Source: Cylindrotheca closterium | Taxonomy: Eukaryota; Bacillariophyta; Bacillariophyceae; Bacillariales; Bacillariaceae | Length of the DNA: 64,000 nt | Direction: 5' to 3' | Assembly: GCA_933822405.4 (NCBI GenBank) | Contig: CAKOGP040000890.1 | Coordinates: forward strand, 234,749 to 298,748 | In this document: piece after piece, positions 1-10,016 of the stretch | How the letters are laid out: every line of letters begins with the position of its first letter | Position numbering within the stretch: position 1 is the stretch's first letter | The notes under the pieces: generated by a model | Told to the model about the DNA's origin: nothing | Databases searched by the model: none | The model's input: only the letters and a program-made list of their open reading frames with translations | Translations under genes and position numbers: made by a program

Positions 1-453
1 GTAAGGTGAGTCATTAAAACAAGGTGCGACAGTGCTTTATAATACAATGGCAGAGTGGCAGGGCCGTATCTAGCCTGGGCCTACGGTACCAGGTACCATC
101 CCCCTATTCATCATTTGCAAGTAATGACGAGTACTAACTTAGTGGAGATTGTCTATTTTTAGTGAATGGCCCGCTGTGATTGGTTCAGACCACTAAAAAT
201 GGGTTGATTTTTAGTGATTTGACTAACTCTCATTGGCTGAAAACCCACTAAAAATTGCACCTGCATAATGTAAGAGCCATTTTGAAAAATACACTTTCAA
301 CTTATTGGTCGAAGGAGTCAAAGCCCTGTATGTTTCTCAATTTTAATAAAATTTTAATTTTATCGCATTTTACAATTTCAAATTGGTGTATTTTTTAATA
401 AAAATACGTGTACACGAGTACCGGTACAAGTACTCTGCAGTCAACATCGCATG
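1..453. other. intergenic, 453 bp, with small fold-back repeats
   Basis: No coding region is supported. The stretch holds two tandem fold-back units (annotated separately) and two GTAC-rich patches, GTACCAGGTAC near 85-96 and a longer one near 406-435. The AT-rich block near 340-405 lies downstream of the FkbM gene stop and could hold its 3' processing signals; that is inference. Confidence 0.6.
155..255. repeat. two tandem fold-back units with ATTTTTAGTG / CACTAAAAAT ends
   Basis: Unit 1 (155-200) and unit 2 (207-255) each begin with ATTTTTAGTG and end with its exact reverse complement CACTAAAAAT, and each carries an ATTGG core in the middle. The interiors are otherwise diverged. They look like an old duplicated miniature inverted-repeat element or a structured regulatory repeat; no target duplication was recognised. 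Confidence 0.6.
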
Positions 454-1830
454 CTATGATTTCTTATTTATGTCTATTGTGTGATCCTTCCGTCGAACCC
501 ACCAAATATTGTAAGTAACTCTCGTGAACAAGGCAATTTCTGGTTTGTCCAACAAACTCTCAGCACTACTAGTGGCAACTTTGGCAAACATCTCGTTGAG
601 AGATTCAACCAGCTTGGGTCGGCAAGGTTTCCCTTCTGTGCTACTGAGCATTTTCATTTCATAGCCAGCTCTATAGAGCTGGATAAACATGTCGACAACA
701 TGCTGGGGATCATGGTCGGAATTCTCCAAAATAATGTTTTGAACTCGCCTTGATTGCAAGAGTTTGCGGGAGCCTTCCAACACATGATACTCGTATCCTT
801 CTACATCAAGTTTCCAAAGGTATATAGGCGTGTTCACATCGGTAATCCAACCATGTTGGTCGGCGACGTCATCTAGTCGGACTACTGGAACCTCTGATTT
901 CTTTCGGAAACGTTTCGCCATTCGATCTTCAAAGAAACTTGCCTTTCCCGGGTTCTTACCCGTTGTAAACTGCAGCATTGCTGGTTCTGCACCCAAACCA
1001 TAGGCAAAACTTTGAACCGTATTATCCTCTAACCATCCATTCAATTTGAGGGACTCGCAGAGTCGCGTGTGCATAATGGGATTCGGATCGAACCCAGCTA
1101 CCTTGTGTCCCATGGCTCGCGAGTAAACCGTAAACCATCCAATGTTCATGCCCACATCGATCACCAAACCCGGTTGGGTAGTATTTCGCAAGATGGATCG
1201 AAACTGTTCGGTAATTCCCGTTTCATAGTAGTTTCCCTTTTTGTAGATGTAGGCCCATCGCATATCATCAAACGTTTCGTCGTGTAATGAAATATACATG
1301 TTGGGATCCGTCAAGGTGATGTGCTTGTAAGCGGATTCTTTCAAATGTTGGTTGGGATCTGTGGAATCTGACTTTCGATTGGCAAGCTTCTGGGTACATA
1401 AAATAGGAGAAATTGTTTCCAATTGTGAATTCGACTCATTCGGTGGCTCTGAAGATGCTGGTTCTGAAGCTTTTTGTTCCAGCTGCTGCATGGCAGAATC
1501 CGTTGTAGATACTTTCATGTTTGTCATTCCATGGAGGTTCTTTGAAGAATGTAAATTGGACGTATCCGTGCTTGGAGGGGATTCCGATCTCAAATTTCTC
1601 GACACAACTTCCGGTTTTGACATGCTTTCCACCGCAACGTGAATATAAGACTCGCTATCCGATGCTGTGGCCCATAGCGCCACTCCCCAGAGCATCACAT
1701 TGAAGCACATCGTCACGATGGACCGTGCCACACTGCTTTTCATTATAGAGCTCTCGGTTTTTCGCCTTCGCCTCCCTATTCCTGTCATGACACTTCTGGG
1801 ACCATGTCGTTTTCGAGAAAGTACATCCAT
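454..1830 (-). CDS. FkbM-family SAM-dependent methyltransferase, type II membrane protein
   Basis: This 458-residue protein has a basic N-terminus and one hydrophobic helix at about residues 36-56. A low-complexity Ser/Glu-rich linker follows, then a methyltransferase domain. The SAM-binding loop reads VIDVGMNIGWFTVY near residue 223, followed by an acidic strand end (GFDPNP). The KLDVEGYE motif further on is typical of the FkbM family, whose members O-methylate sugars and other small or cell-surface molecules. The layout (short cytosolic tail, one helix, lumenal enzyme) suggests a Golgi or ER enzyme acting on a glycan, which is inference. The start is a genuine ATG and no intron is needed. 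The substrate is unknown. Confidence 0.85.
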   Translation of the reverse strand: MDVLSRKRHGPRSVMTGIGRRRRKTESSIMKSSVARSIVTMCFNVMLWGVALWATASDSESYIHVAVESMSKPEVVSRNLRSESPPSTDTSNLHSSKNLHGMTNMKVSTTDSAMQQLEQKASEPASSEPPNESNSQLETISPILCTQKLANRKSDSTDPNQHLKESAYKHITLTDPNMYISLHDETFDDMRWAYIYKKGNYYETGITEQFRSILRNTTQPGLVIDVGMNIGWFTVYSRAMGHKVAGFDPNPIMHTRLCESLKLNGWLEDNTVQSFAYGLGAEPAMLQFTTGKNPGKASFFEDRMAKRFRKKSEVPVVRLDDVADQHGWITDVNTPIYLWKLDVEGYEYHVLEGSRKLLQSRRVQNIILENSDHDPQHVVDMFIQLYRAGYEMKMLSSTEGKPCRPKLVESLNEMFAKVATSSAESLLDKPEIALFTRVTYNIWWVRRKDHTIDINKKS

Positions 1831-2092
1831 GATGCTGGCAGTTTATTGTAGGTACATTGTACAGAGTTGGATTTTTGTTTAGATGACGAAGAAAATTGAG
1901 ATTTTCAATTTTTCAAATATATATGGCGGTTTCATATTTAACGGTGTTCGGGTAGGTACGATTCATCCGAGTGCTCTGTTCTCAAAGCGTCATGACACCT
2001 TTCTTCGCCATTTTGGTTTTATCAGAAAACGCTGAAAGTGCAAGCCAATCCGTATCAACAACACAACAGAAATACCAACAAAGAAGGACAAG

Positions 2093-2857
2093 ATGAAAGT
2101 TCTAGTAGGAGTCAAACGCGTCGTCGACTATGCAGTCAAGGTCCGCGTCCAAAACAAGAGCGTCGATCTAAACAACGTCAAAATGAGCTTGAATCCCTTT
2201 TGTGAAATTGCCGTCGAAGAAGCTGTCCGTCTCAAGGAAGGAAAGCATGCTGATGAGGTGGTTGCAATGTCTATTGGACCCAAGCAGTGTACTGAGACTC
2301 TCCGAACTGCCTTGGCCATGGGCTGTGATCGTGCGATTCATGTCACTACTGATTTGAGGACCGATTACATGGATTTGCAGCCTTATGCAATTGCCAAGAT
2401 CTTTGAAAAGGTGGCAGAACAAGAAGGCACCGATTTGGTCTTGCTGGGAAAGCAGGGGATTGATAGCGATTGTGGTCAAACTGGGCCCATGCTTGCCGGC
2501 TTCTTGGGATGGCCTCAAGTGACCTTTGCCGCCAACTTGGAAGCAAAGGATGGTGGCATTCAGGTGGAACGTGAAACAGATGCTGGTACGGAGACTATCA
2601 ATATCCCATCACTCCCAGCAGTTGTCACATGTGACTTGCGGTTGAACGAGCCTCGTTATGCCACTCTCCCAAACATTATGAAGGCGAAGAAGAAAAAGGT
2701 GGATACCATTGCTGCTGACAGTTTTGGAATTGACCTGGAGGCCCACAACGAAGTCCTCGAGGTCTTTGAACCTCCGCAGAGACAAGAAGGAATAATGGTG
2801 GACGATATTGACCAGCTTGTCGACAAGCTTAAGAATGAAGCAGGTGTCCTTGCTTAA
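2093..2857 (+). CDS. ETFB: electron transfer flavoprotein beta subunit
   Basis: The 254-residue product matches the whole length of mitochondrial ETF beta, which with ETF alpha passes electrons from acyl-CoA and other dehydrogenases to ETF-ubiquinone oxidoreductase. Visible family hallmarks are the MKVLVGVKRVVDY start, the nucleotide-binding segment around DSDCGQTGPMLAGFLGW, and RYATLPNIMKAKKKK near residue 200, the dehydrogenase recognition loop with its lysine cluster. As in other eukaryotes no cleavable presequence is obvious. The leader just upstream of the ATG is rich in CAA and free of ATG. There is no intron, and the gene is divergent from the FkbM gene with about 260 bp between their starts. 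Confidence 0.95.
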   Translation: MKVLVGVKRVVDYAVKVRVQNKSVDLNNVKMSLNPFCEIAVEEAVRLKEGKHADEVVAMSIGPKQCTETLRTALAMGCDRAIHVTTDLRTDYMDLQPYAIAKIFEKVAEQEGTDLVLLGKQGIDSDCGQTGPMLAGFLGWPQVTFAANLEAKDGGIQVERETDAGTETINIPSLPAVVTCDLRLNEPRYATLPNIMKAKKKKVDTIAADSFGIDLEAHNEVLEVFEPPQRQEGIMVDDIDQLVDKLKNEAGVLA

Positions 2858-3203
2858 ACAAAATTCAACACTTCGACGAAATTTAGATATACATAGTCAT
2901 TGTACAAATGCAGCAATCCCAAGCAGTAAACTGATTTTTAGTCTTTGCAAGCAATTGATGGGGTATTCAGCCAAAAAGGTGGGTCCAGGATACCCCTTCG
3001 TAAGTCTCACACATCTCAGAATTTCTTTTTTCTTACTGCGAGGATATTTCTCGTTGTGCTTTCCATTGGCATCTTCATTGAGGCAGCACCCAATATTACG
3101 TCGACGATGCTCTTTCTGACTGGGATGACGATGATTTCTCCGATGACGAAAAATACCCATCGGTCGTTTTCGTTTCCTGTTCCAACTAAATCTCAATTCA
3201 CAA
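2858..3203. other. intergenic, convergent gene ends
   Basis: These 346 bp lie between the ends of ETFB and the minus-strand gene that follows. A short acidic plus-strand reading near 3100-3190 (Asp/Ser-rich, ending in TAA) is open but has no start or upstream exon I could support. No other feature was seen. Confidence 0.5.
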
Positions 3204-3983
3204 CTACTTGCCATCGGGGAACCGAACAATCAGAAGCGCGTTACAAGTATCGGAAATTGTGGATGCACACCTTTCCAAATCTGTGCATACCTTGTCGGAT
3301 TGTAGCTCGTAGGAGCGCACATATCTAGCTTCGCCAAGACATTCAGGTTCTTCCTCGTCTGGATCCATCTCGTCCACCAAAGTGACTGTGTCACATGGTC
3401 TTTTGATGGTGTCCGGTCTATTGGCGAGAGTGTCTTCTTCGCTAGCTAAAATCGCTCGCAATACATCACCACAAGCTTTTCCCATCTTGAACTTTTTACT
3501 TAGAAGACCTGTACTTTGTAATTGACTGGATATCGTCCAGTATATTAGGAGCACTCCTTGATGTCCTGGTACAAACGGCAAGACTCGCAGGCACTGTTCG
3601 AGGACTCCACTTGCCTCGAGATTCAATATCTTATCAACAGACAAATCGTTATCATACGACGATATATTTGATGTCTCAACTGCAGTGACAACAATCGCAT
3701 TTATGTAGCTGCGCATTAGTGTTAATTGCAGCGCACTACCCGCCGCTTTCACAAAGCCCGCAAATACCTTGAAGAAAGCGCCCTGAAAGGCAAATACCAC
3801 AGGGGTGACATGATAAAAAATGGCAAAGACAATGTCGAGGGCCGTTTTGCCCCATTTGTTCAAGTCTCCTTCCTCGTTTTCACCGTGGCTGGGTCGATAC
3901 TGTAGTTGTTGGAATTCTTCCATTGCGTCGTCCAGGCAGCACCGAATTTCTGATCCGCGTGGCGACTGAGAAATCAGTTTCAT
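3204..3983 (-). CDS. hypothetical protein with a hydrophobic central segment
   Basis: This is a 259-residue product I do not recognise. The first 45 residues are polar. A strongly hydrophobic, aromatic-rich stretch follows (about residues 50-85, ALDIVFAIFYHVTPVVFAF and onward) that could be one or two membrane segments. A second, weaker hydrophobic region lies around residues 135-155. The C-terminal third is acidic (DEMDPDEEEPE) and Cys-containing. The ATG at 3983 is the first in frame. The frame closes at a TAG inside GGCAAGTAG, so a donor site there and a further 3' exon are possible. The gene is convergent with ETFB. Confidence 0.55.
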   Translation of the reverse strand: MKLISQSPRGSEIRCCLDDAMEEFQQLQYRPSHGENEEGDLNKWGKTALDIVFAIFYHVTPVVFAFQGAFFKVFAGFVKAAGSALQLTLMRSYINAIVVTAVETSNISSYDNDLSVDKILNLEASGVLEQCLRVLPFVPGHQGVLLIYWTISSQLQSTGLLSKKFKMGKACGDVLRAILASEEDTLANRPDTIKRPCDTVTLVDEMDPDEEEPECLGEARYVRSYELQSDKVCTDLERCASTISDTCNALLIVRFPDGK

Positions 3984-4652
3984 TGAGAAGTTTCCGCCTG
4001 TCGTTGGAGCTCTGCCTGTTCTTCTTTCGAATCACAGTGAGTTATTGAGCCTTGGAAGAAATTTTCTTGTTGTTTCTGGGGATTTCTCGAAGCAAAGCAT
4101 TCACTCCTCGCTTCGTACCAGGTACTCATGTCCACAGAGGTTCCATCCGCTAATTTTATAATACTTTGGCTCTCGCGGAAAAACGGTGATTACAAGCTGA
4201 GCAAATCAGCCATGGTCAGGAATAGGCTTGGGGATTGTTCGTGTATGGGATATTCGCACGATTGGTATTGATGGCAGCTTTTATATCCCAATAGCGATCA
4301 GCACTTCAAACAATGAAATTGGATGGAAAATCATATTTCCAATTTACAATCCGGGTTTACTACCAACGTAACAGTCAGGTGCTTCCAAGAGATGTGATTA
4401 GTAGTGTCAGAAGCTTGAAAATCTCAATAAGTTCACTCATTGTGATGCATCAGCAGCTCTTCATCTGATCTTTCGGTCAGAAGAATAATGGAGAAAAAGA
4501 GTACCAAAGAATGGAAAAGGGATTGTTTAGTGCCTTTTCGGACAAACACATTACGACAACAATCAACGCGCCGCTGAAGATTAATCAATTGTTGCTTTGC
4601 TTGCCGTGTTTGCGACGTATTTCCGAATTGTCTCTTTCCTAGCACTTCAAAC
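3984..4652. other. intergenic, divergent promoter region
   Basis: These 669 bp separate the start of the minus-strand hypothetical gene from the start of ADA2. They contain a GTACCAGGTAC patch at 4115-4125 and no supported coding region. Promoters for both flanking genes are expected here, but I could not assign a core element. Confidence 0.5.
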
Positions 4653-7178
4653 ATGGCTAAACGACGAAAAGGAAAGCACAGTAGCGGCAGGAGTACCCCC
4701 AGTTCCATCACGCCACCTCCGTCGGCTCCAGGGTCCGACGAGGAGGATGACACTCACGAACAGGACGCAACGAAGAAGCCTGATACAAATGATGAAGAGA
4801 TGAAAGAAGCATCAGAATCTCCCAGGAAAGACAAAGAAGAACCTCTTCAAAAAGTGGAAGGAAATGAAATCCCATTGGTATTGACCAGCAGCGAGAAACG
4901 TCGGGGAGTCTACGAATGCGACTATTGTCATTCGGACATTTCCCAACTTCCTCGTATTCGCTGTGCCATTTGTCCCGATTTTGACTTGTGTTTGGATTGC
5001 TTTTCTACCACTGATCACCAGGCGGCAATTGCCCGGCTAAAGGCAGCAGCTAATACGCATTCTGAACTAAGCAAGGATGGAATTCAGTCCACGATGGTAA
5101 CGGGAATATCTGTATCCTCCCAAAATGGATATCCATTGTCGCAAGGATATAAGGTATGTGATAGTACAAGATATCCTATGTTCGGTCCATTCAAGCATTC
5201 TAGTATCAAGACTGCTGATGAAAAAGACCAAGATCAGGAAATGTCAGAGGGAGAAGGAAAATCATCCGAAGACAAGTCAGCTGCCTCAGCACCTTCACCT
5301 TTGGACATTTTGACCATAGTGGACGATCCCAAGGTGATTTGGACGATCGAAGAGGATCTCCGACTGTTGGATGGTATCAAAACGCATGGGCTAGGAAACT
5401 GGACCGAAATTTCAGAAGCCGTCAGTGGAAATGGATCCACTGGAAAGACCCCCAAGCGATGCATGGAAAGGTATCTGGATGATTTTTTGGGTCGTTATGG
5501 TCATATCCTTCCTGCCTACACTATCATTGATGATGCTGTTGAGGATGAAGTAGAGGCACCTAAAGAAACGACCAATGATGGGGAAGAATCCTCCAAGCCT
5601 GAAGAAGAGGAGGCTGTACGGAGCTCCAAACGACGAATGTCCTCATTGTCTCGAATGCCCAGCAATCTGAGCACTACCTCCAAGGCACGCAAACGATACC
5701 GAGTTACAAGAACCGAGACCTTACCCGAATACAAGAAACTCAAACTCAAGCCATTTCTTCCAGAGGTGGAAGGCGTAGAAATTGGACAAGAAGTTTGCCG
5801 AGAGCAATCGAAAAGAGCCGAACTCGAATTTGTCAAGGCAACGGCTGATGCTTCCACACAAGAAGAGGTTGACAAAATTAAGGAGGAATGGATTGAAACA
5901 AGAATGAATCGCCCCGGGGCTCCTACTGTCTTGCCTCCGAGACCATCGGATACAGCCTTGTTGCCAGGTGCCGATTTGCTGGGCTTTATGCCTCGTCGCG
6001 GAGATTTCGACATTGAATGGGAAAACGATGCGGAAGAGTCCATTGCGGACATGGAATTCACACAGAATGATACTCCCCAAGAAAGAAAACTCAAGGTACA
6101 AGTATTGGAGATCTACTTCCAAAAGCAAGAGGAACGGGAACGGCGCAAAAATTTCATCATGACCCGCAAGTTGTATGACTACAAGAAATTTTTGGAAGAT
6201 GAAGAAAAGATTCCTGTGGACGAACGGGATTTGGTCCAACGGTTGCGACTGTTTGAAAGGTTCCACACACCAGACGAGCATAAGCAATTCATTGCGGGTA
6301 TTATCAAGGCCAAGAAATTGCGCAAGGAAATTGCCAAATTGCAAATGTACCGTCGGATTGGCATTCGCACCTTGTTGGAAGCGGAAAAATACGAACTAGA
6401 TAAGGAGCGACGCCAATTCCACAAGGCTGCTCAATGTCAAAAGGAAGCGGAAGCCACGACCAAGGCAACTGGGGCGCAAGATCCTATTGCTACTTCAATC
6501 GCTTCCACTATACAAGCAACGGATACCAAGCCTGCGGATACTGCACTGTGGAAGCAATACAAGCACAATGACCGGAGAGGCCGACGAAGCATCAATCGGA
6601 CTATTAGTTCTTTATCAGATGGGGGCGTAACAGACGTTTCCGAAGCTAGGGGGATGGAAGAAAATAACGGTGAGGAGAAGAAGGCCGAGGAAAGCAGAAA
6701 GGAAAAGAAGGATGATGGGAAGAAAGAGGAGGAAAAGAAGGATGACAAGACGGAAAATGAGAAGGATAGCAAGTCGATGGAGGTAGATGAAAAGGATACA
6801 GATGTCGAAATGAAGGACACAGAGGTAGAGATCAAAGCTCCAGAACAGGATGCATCATCCAAGAAGGAGAAAAGCAAGAACAAGGAGCAGGCAGAATTTG
6901 ATATTTCTGCATCGAAGGGTTACGATTTGCTTTCCAAACGAGAGATTGAATTGTGCCTGAGACTGAAGATTTTCCCCGTCCAATACCTCGAAATAAAAAA
7001 AGCGCTAATATTCGAGTCTATGAGGAAAGGGCTCTTGGACAACGAAGCTGCAGGATCCGCACGGAGGACAATCGTTAAGGTCGATGTGGAGAAGCGGGGC
7101 AACATTATCGATTTTCTGGTTCGAGCAGGATGGATTTCGACATCCTTGGGGAAAGCAGCAGTATCGGTCAATAATTAA
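4653..7178 (+). CDS. ADA2: transcriptional adaptor ADA2 (SAGA/GCN5 coactivator subunit)
   Basis: The 841-residue nuclear protein has the full ADA2 domain order. A ZZ zinc finger occupies about residues 88-135 (CDYC, CAIC and CLDC pairs). A SANT domain follows at about 228-285 (IWTIEEDLRLLDGIKTHG). After a long charged middle region comes a C-terminal SWIRM domain at about 748-835 (YDLLSKREIELC through FLVRAGWIS). In other eukaryotes ADA2 binds the acetyltransferase GCN5 and stimulates nucleosomal histone H3 acetylation within SAGA or ADA complexes. The segment before SWIRM (about 665-745) is extremely Lys/Glu-rich and probably disordered. The protein is longer than yeast ADA2 (about 430 residues) mainly because of these linkers. 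No intron is required. Confidence 0.93.
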   Translation: MAKRRKGKHSSGRSTPSSITPPPSAPGSDEEDDTHEQDATKKPDTNDEEMKEASESPRKDKEEPLQKVEGNEIPLVLTSSEKRRGVYECDYCHSDISQLPRIRCAICPDFDLCLDCFSTTDHQAAIARLKAAANTHSELSKDGIQSTMVTGISVSSQNGYPLSQGYKVCDSTRYPMFGPFKHSSIKTADEKDQDQEMSEGEGKSSEDKSAASAPSPLDILTIVDDPKVIWTIEEDLRLLDGIKTHGLGNWTEISEAVSGNGSTGKTPKRCMERYLDDFLGRYGHILPAYTIIDDAVEDEVEAPKETTNDGEESSKPEEEEAVRSSKRRMSSLSRMPSNLSTTSKARKRYRVTRTETLPEYKKLKLKPFLPEVEGVEIGQEVCREQSKRAELEFVKATADASTQEEVDKIKEEWIETRMNRPGAPTVLPPRPSDTALLPGADLLGFMPRRGDFDIEWENDAEESIADMEFTQNDTPQERKLKVQVLEIYFQKQEERERRKNFIMTRKLYDYKKFLEDEEKIPVDERDLVQRLRLFERFHTPDEHKQFIAGIIKAKKLRKEIAKLQMYRRIGIRTLLEAEKYELDKERRQFHKAAQCQKEAEATTKATGAQDPIATSIASTIQATDTKPADTALWKQYKHNDRRGRRSINRTISSLSDGGVTDVSEARGMEENNGEEKKAEESRKEKKDDGKKEEEKKDDKTENEKDSKSMEVDEKDTDVEMKDTEVEIKAPEQDASSKKEKSKNKEQAEFDISASKGYDLLSKREIELCLRLKIFPVQYLEIKKALIFESMRKGLLDNEAAGSARRTIVKVDVEKRGNIIDFLVRAGWISTSLGKAAVSVNN

Positions 7179-7280
7179 TAAAATCAACCGAAATTATCAT
7201 TGAATGAAATCTAGTGACCTCAACGAATAGTAGCTAGCATGTTGTGACTAATAATCATGCTTTGGTTTTGTTATAAAGCT

Positions 7281-8348
7281 TCACTTCGTCTTGGCAGCAC
7301 TGTAGGACGCTCCTTGGTCAAGAGCCTCGCGATTTGGCATATCTGAAGAGTAGGAGCGCCAATAAGGAAATGCTCCAGGCGCCGTTATTTCCCAGCATTC
7401 ATCAAAGACTCCAAGTAGTTCTGGTGATAGATCGTCTGACTCGGAGGCTGCTTTGCAAGCTTGAAGATTTTGATCCAACTGTTCCATGGAGCTTGCACCA
7501 ATCAATAGTCCATCCTTTTCACCAAGAGCGGAATGGCGGAGGATCCATCGGTAGGTTGCCTCCACCATTGACAAACTATCTTTTTCACATTGCGCTTTAA
7601 TGAGTTCAACGGCTTGAAAATTGGCTTCCGTGTAGAATCTTGGAATGTAGTTTTGATTGTTCAGGAAACGACCAGCCACAAAATCGGTAGTCCCCTTGTG
7701 CTTCCCGCTAAGCAATCCCGCTGCCAATGGATTGTACGCCACAAACGAGCAACCGTTTTCTTTCAGAAGCGGTAACAATTCTTCTTCGACGAGTCGATTC
7801 AAGGGGTTGTACAACCCTTGATAAACTGAGGGTGGAGTCAAGTTGTGCTCTTGACATAGCTGAAAGGCACGGGCGACTTCTGTGGCGTGGTAGTTGCTCA
7901 TACCAATCTTTTCTATTTTCCCTTCCTTGATCAAGTCATTTGCACACTTCAAGCTATCCAGCAACGAGTTCTCGGTGTCTGGTTGGTGCAGGTAGTATTC
8001 ACATACACTCGGAACTTTCATCTCCTCCAACGACGTTTCAAGCTGCGATCGCACACCTTTAGGTGACAAACCAGGAGTGACACTGGGGTGGGCCTTGGTT
8101 CCCAATACAATCTTTCCAGACTCCGATTTTGCTCCACTAATGGCACGGCCAACCATTGGCTCCGTATTGCCTCCTGCATAAACTCTGGCGGTATCAATTA
8201 GATGTGAATTGATGCCCATCTGCTCGTTGGAGGTGATGAACCGATTTACCATTTCCAATGCAATGGAATCATCGACAATCTTGGAAGTCTGTGACGACCA
8301 ACCAAATGTCATGGTCCCCAGATAGACCTGTGGTAACGCAAGCTTCAT
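7281..8348 (-). CDS. aldo/keto reductase, AKR7-like
   Basis: The 355-residue enzyme fits the NADPH-dependent aldo/keto reductase barrel, closest by eye to the AKR7 (aflatoxin-aldehyde/succinic semialdehyde reductase) group. The catalytic tetrad is visible: Asp and Tyr in LIDTARVYAGG (about residues 50-58), Lys in LGTKAHP, and His in YYLHQPD. The C-terminal cofactor loop has IGASSMEQLDQNL, as expected for the NADPH phosphate-binding segment. AKR7 enzymes reduce reactive aldehydes in the cytosol; the actual substrate here is unknown. The gene is convergent with ADA2, with about 100 bp between stops. Confidence 0.9.
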   Translation of the reverse strand: MKLALPQVYLGTMTFGWSSQTSKIVDDSIALEMVNRFITSNEQMGINSHLIDTARVYAGGNTEPMVGRAISGAKSESGKIVLGTKAHPSVTPGLSPKGVRSQLETSLEEMKVPSVCEYYLHQPDTENSLLDSLKCANDLIKEGKIEKIGMSNYHATEVARAFQLCQEHNLTPPSVYQGLYNPLNRLVEEELLPLLKENGCSFVAYNPLAAGLLSGKHKGTTDFVAGRFLNNQNYIPRFYTEANFQAVELIKAQCEKDSLSMVEATYRWILRHSALGEKDGLLIGASSMEQLDQNLQACKAASESDDLSPELLGVFDECWEITAPGAFPYWRSYSSDMPNREALDQGASYSAAKTK

Positions 8349-8559
8349 GTTTGGATATTGAATCGTAATAACTACAGTATTATGATGACAGCAGGTTCAG
8401 CATCCGCCCTTCGTTTTTGAAAGATTTTACTGCTGACTCAAGTCAGTCCCGCACGGACAAAAATGTTAACCCGGAAGTAGAGAAGCATCAACCAAAGTAC
8501 AAGTAACATCACAACAACAATCAATTACCATTTTCCAATCACACAAATCTTTTAAAGTC

Positions 8560-9222
8560 ATGACCAGGCTGCTTCACACTTGCCGATGCATCAAATTCAA
8601 CAACAGAAATGACATCGCCAGACAACTTTCATCATCTTCTTCTTCCGAGATTACAAGATCTGACATTGTGGATGAAGCTTCTGCGTTGACCAGATCCCTT
8701 TATCGCCTTTGCCTCCGTTCAGTCAAAGTCATCCGACATGGAAACGAGTTTGATGAAAAGGATTTTCAACGACGAGACGAAGAATTCTCCAACCCAACAC
8801 CAGGAGGGGTAATGTCAATGGCACCGCCGCCAAATCGAGAAGATGAACTGCGTTCGCGTGCCGAGTACTATCAATCGTACGCCCGAGAATACTTTATTCA
8901 AGAATCAGATTGCTTGGACAACGATCCACTTCAGGAAAGAGACATCAGGAGGTTTCTTTATTACTTGCGAAAAGGAGAGAAAGACAGAAAATGGTTGCTT
9001 GGAGATATGCTATTCCCAGATCCATACAAGACTGCATTTGATGTGGAACGGATCGAAAAATTCGAGTCCATGACCAAAACTTATTTGGGTGAAGACGAGG
9101 AAGAAGAGATCGCCGAAGGTACTAATACAGGATCATCAGAAGCTACGACCAGTAACGGGGATGACTATTTTGCAGATGCAGAAGATGACTTACCAGATTG
9201 GGTGAAGAAACATATGAAGTGA
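8560..9222 (+). CDS. LYR-motif-like mitochondrial protein
   Basis: The 220-residue product starts with a basic, Ser-rich leader (MTRLLHTCRCIKF, then RQLSSSSSS) that resembles a mitochondrial presequence. It is followed by TRSLYRLCLRSVKVIRHGNEF at about residues 46-66, similar to the Complex1_LYR motif of small assembly factors for respiratory complexes and Fe-S proteins. The middle (RAEYYQSYAREYF, RDIRRFLYYLRKGEKDRKWL) is helical and charged, and the C-terminus is very acidic. The LYR assignment rests on one motif and is tentative. The leader just before the ATG is CAA-rich. Confidence 0.6.
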   Translation: MTRLLHTCRCIKFNNRNDIARQLSSSSSSEITRSDIVDEASALTRSLYRLCLRSVKVIRHGNEFDEKDFQRRDEEFSNPTPGGVMSMAPPPNREDELRSRAEYYQSYAREYFIQESDCLDNDPLQERDIRRFLYYLRKGEKDRKWLLGDMLFPDPYKTAFDVERIEKFESMTKTYLGEDEEEEIAEGTNTGSSEATTSNGDDYFADAEDDLPDWVKKHMK

Positions 9223-9440
9223 ACGATCACAAGAAGATGGGTTACGATTGATGGTACAAACCAACTGGTGACTCGCAAGTGATTGTGACCATGATTGTTG
9301 TTGTGATTATGAATCAGTTGCTATAATCTTTCAAATGTCCCTATGATACAGTTAGCCCTGAACTACTCCTGCCAAACTATCTAATCTGACCGAAGCTGAC
9401 ATGATTCTCCCTCTGACAAGAACCATCCCTATTGAATTAG

Positions 9441-10016
9441 TCAGATGGTGTTCTGACCCACAAGTTTCTTCAGAGTCTGGAGCTCGTTATTGGTGTCGAC
9501 GAGACGCTTGCAAAGGTTGTCATTCGTCTGATTGTACCATTGAAGAATGTTCTTGGTTGCCTCTCCCTTTGTATTGATTTCCTCAAGGAGATCCTTTTGG
9601 GAGAGGATGGTCTTGTTGAGTTCGGAGATTTCCTTAGCTTGATCTGAAACCGTTTTTGTGAGCTTTGCAATCACTTTGGTTTGATCAGAAACCTTGTAAT
9701 GGAGGCTGCGCTTGTCAGATTCAAGCATGTTGATTTGACCTTCCAGCTTTGAGATTTTCTTCTCTCCTCGCTTAAGGCTTGCTTCGACTGCTCGAATTTC
9801 AGCGGGCTGGTGACAAGGATGTCTGTAATCTGGAGGTTTTTGTTTTCGAAACAGACTAGTAACGGCTGCTTTGTCGAACCCATCAAAAGGGTTCAAAGAA
9901 TGATTACTAGAACAAGCCGGCGGTTCTTTTGATGCAAGGTTTACGACACCTGGATCATTTCCTTTAGAGGAAACAGTATGATTTCCAAAAAGATGATCTA
10001 AGTAACAAAATTTCAT
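9441..10016 (-). CDS. coiled-coil protein of unknown function
   Basis: Starting at the ATG at 10016, this encodes about 191 residues. The first 75 are polar with no recognised domain. From about residue 80 to the end the sequence is an almost continuous heptad-like helix rich in Lys, Glu, Leu and Asn, with a repeated KVSDQ/TVSDQ phrase (KVSDQTKVIAKLTK, TVSDQAKEISELNK). That indicates a dimeric or trimeric coiled coil. No enzymatic motif or targeting signal is clear. An upstream exon is possible because the frame stays open to a TTG at 10034. Confidence 0.55.
   Translation of the reverse strand: MKFCYLDHLFGNHTVSSKGNDPGVVNLASKEPPACSSNHSLNPFDGFDKAAVTSLFRKQKPPDYRHPCHQPAEIRAVEASLKRGEKKISKLEGQINMLESDKRSLHYKVSDQTKVIAKLTKTVSDQAKEISELNKTILSQKDLLEEINTKGEATKNILQWYNQTNDNLCKRLVDTNNELQTLKKLVGQNTI

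Noticed and set aside
3100..3190. A short acidic plus-strand reading (Asp-rich, ending TAA)
   Set aside because: It is closed upstream by a stop, with no ATG or credible splice acceptor, so it is not reported as a gene.
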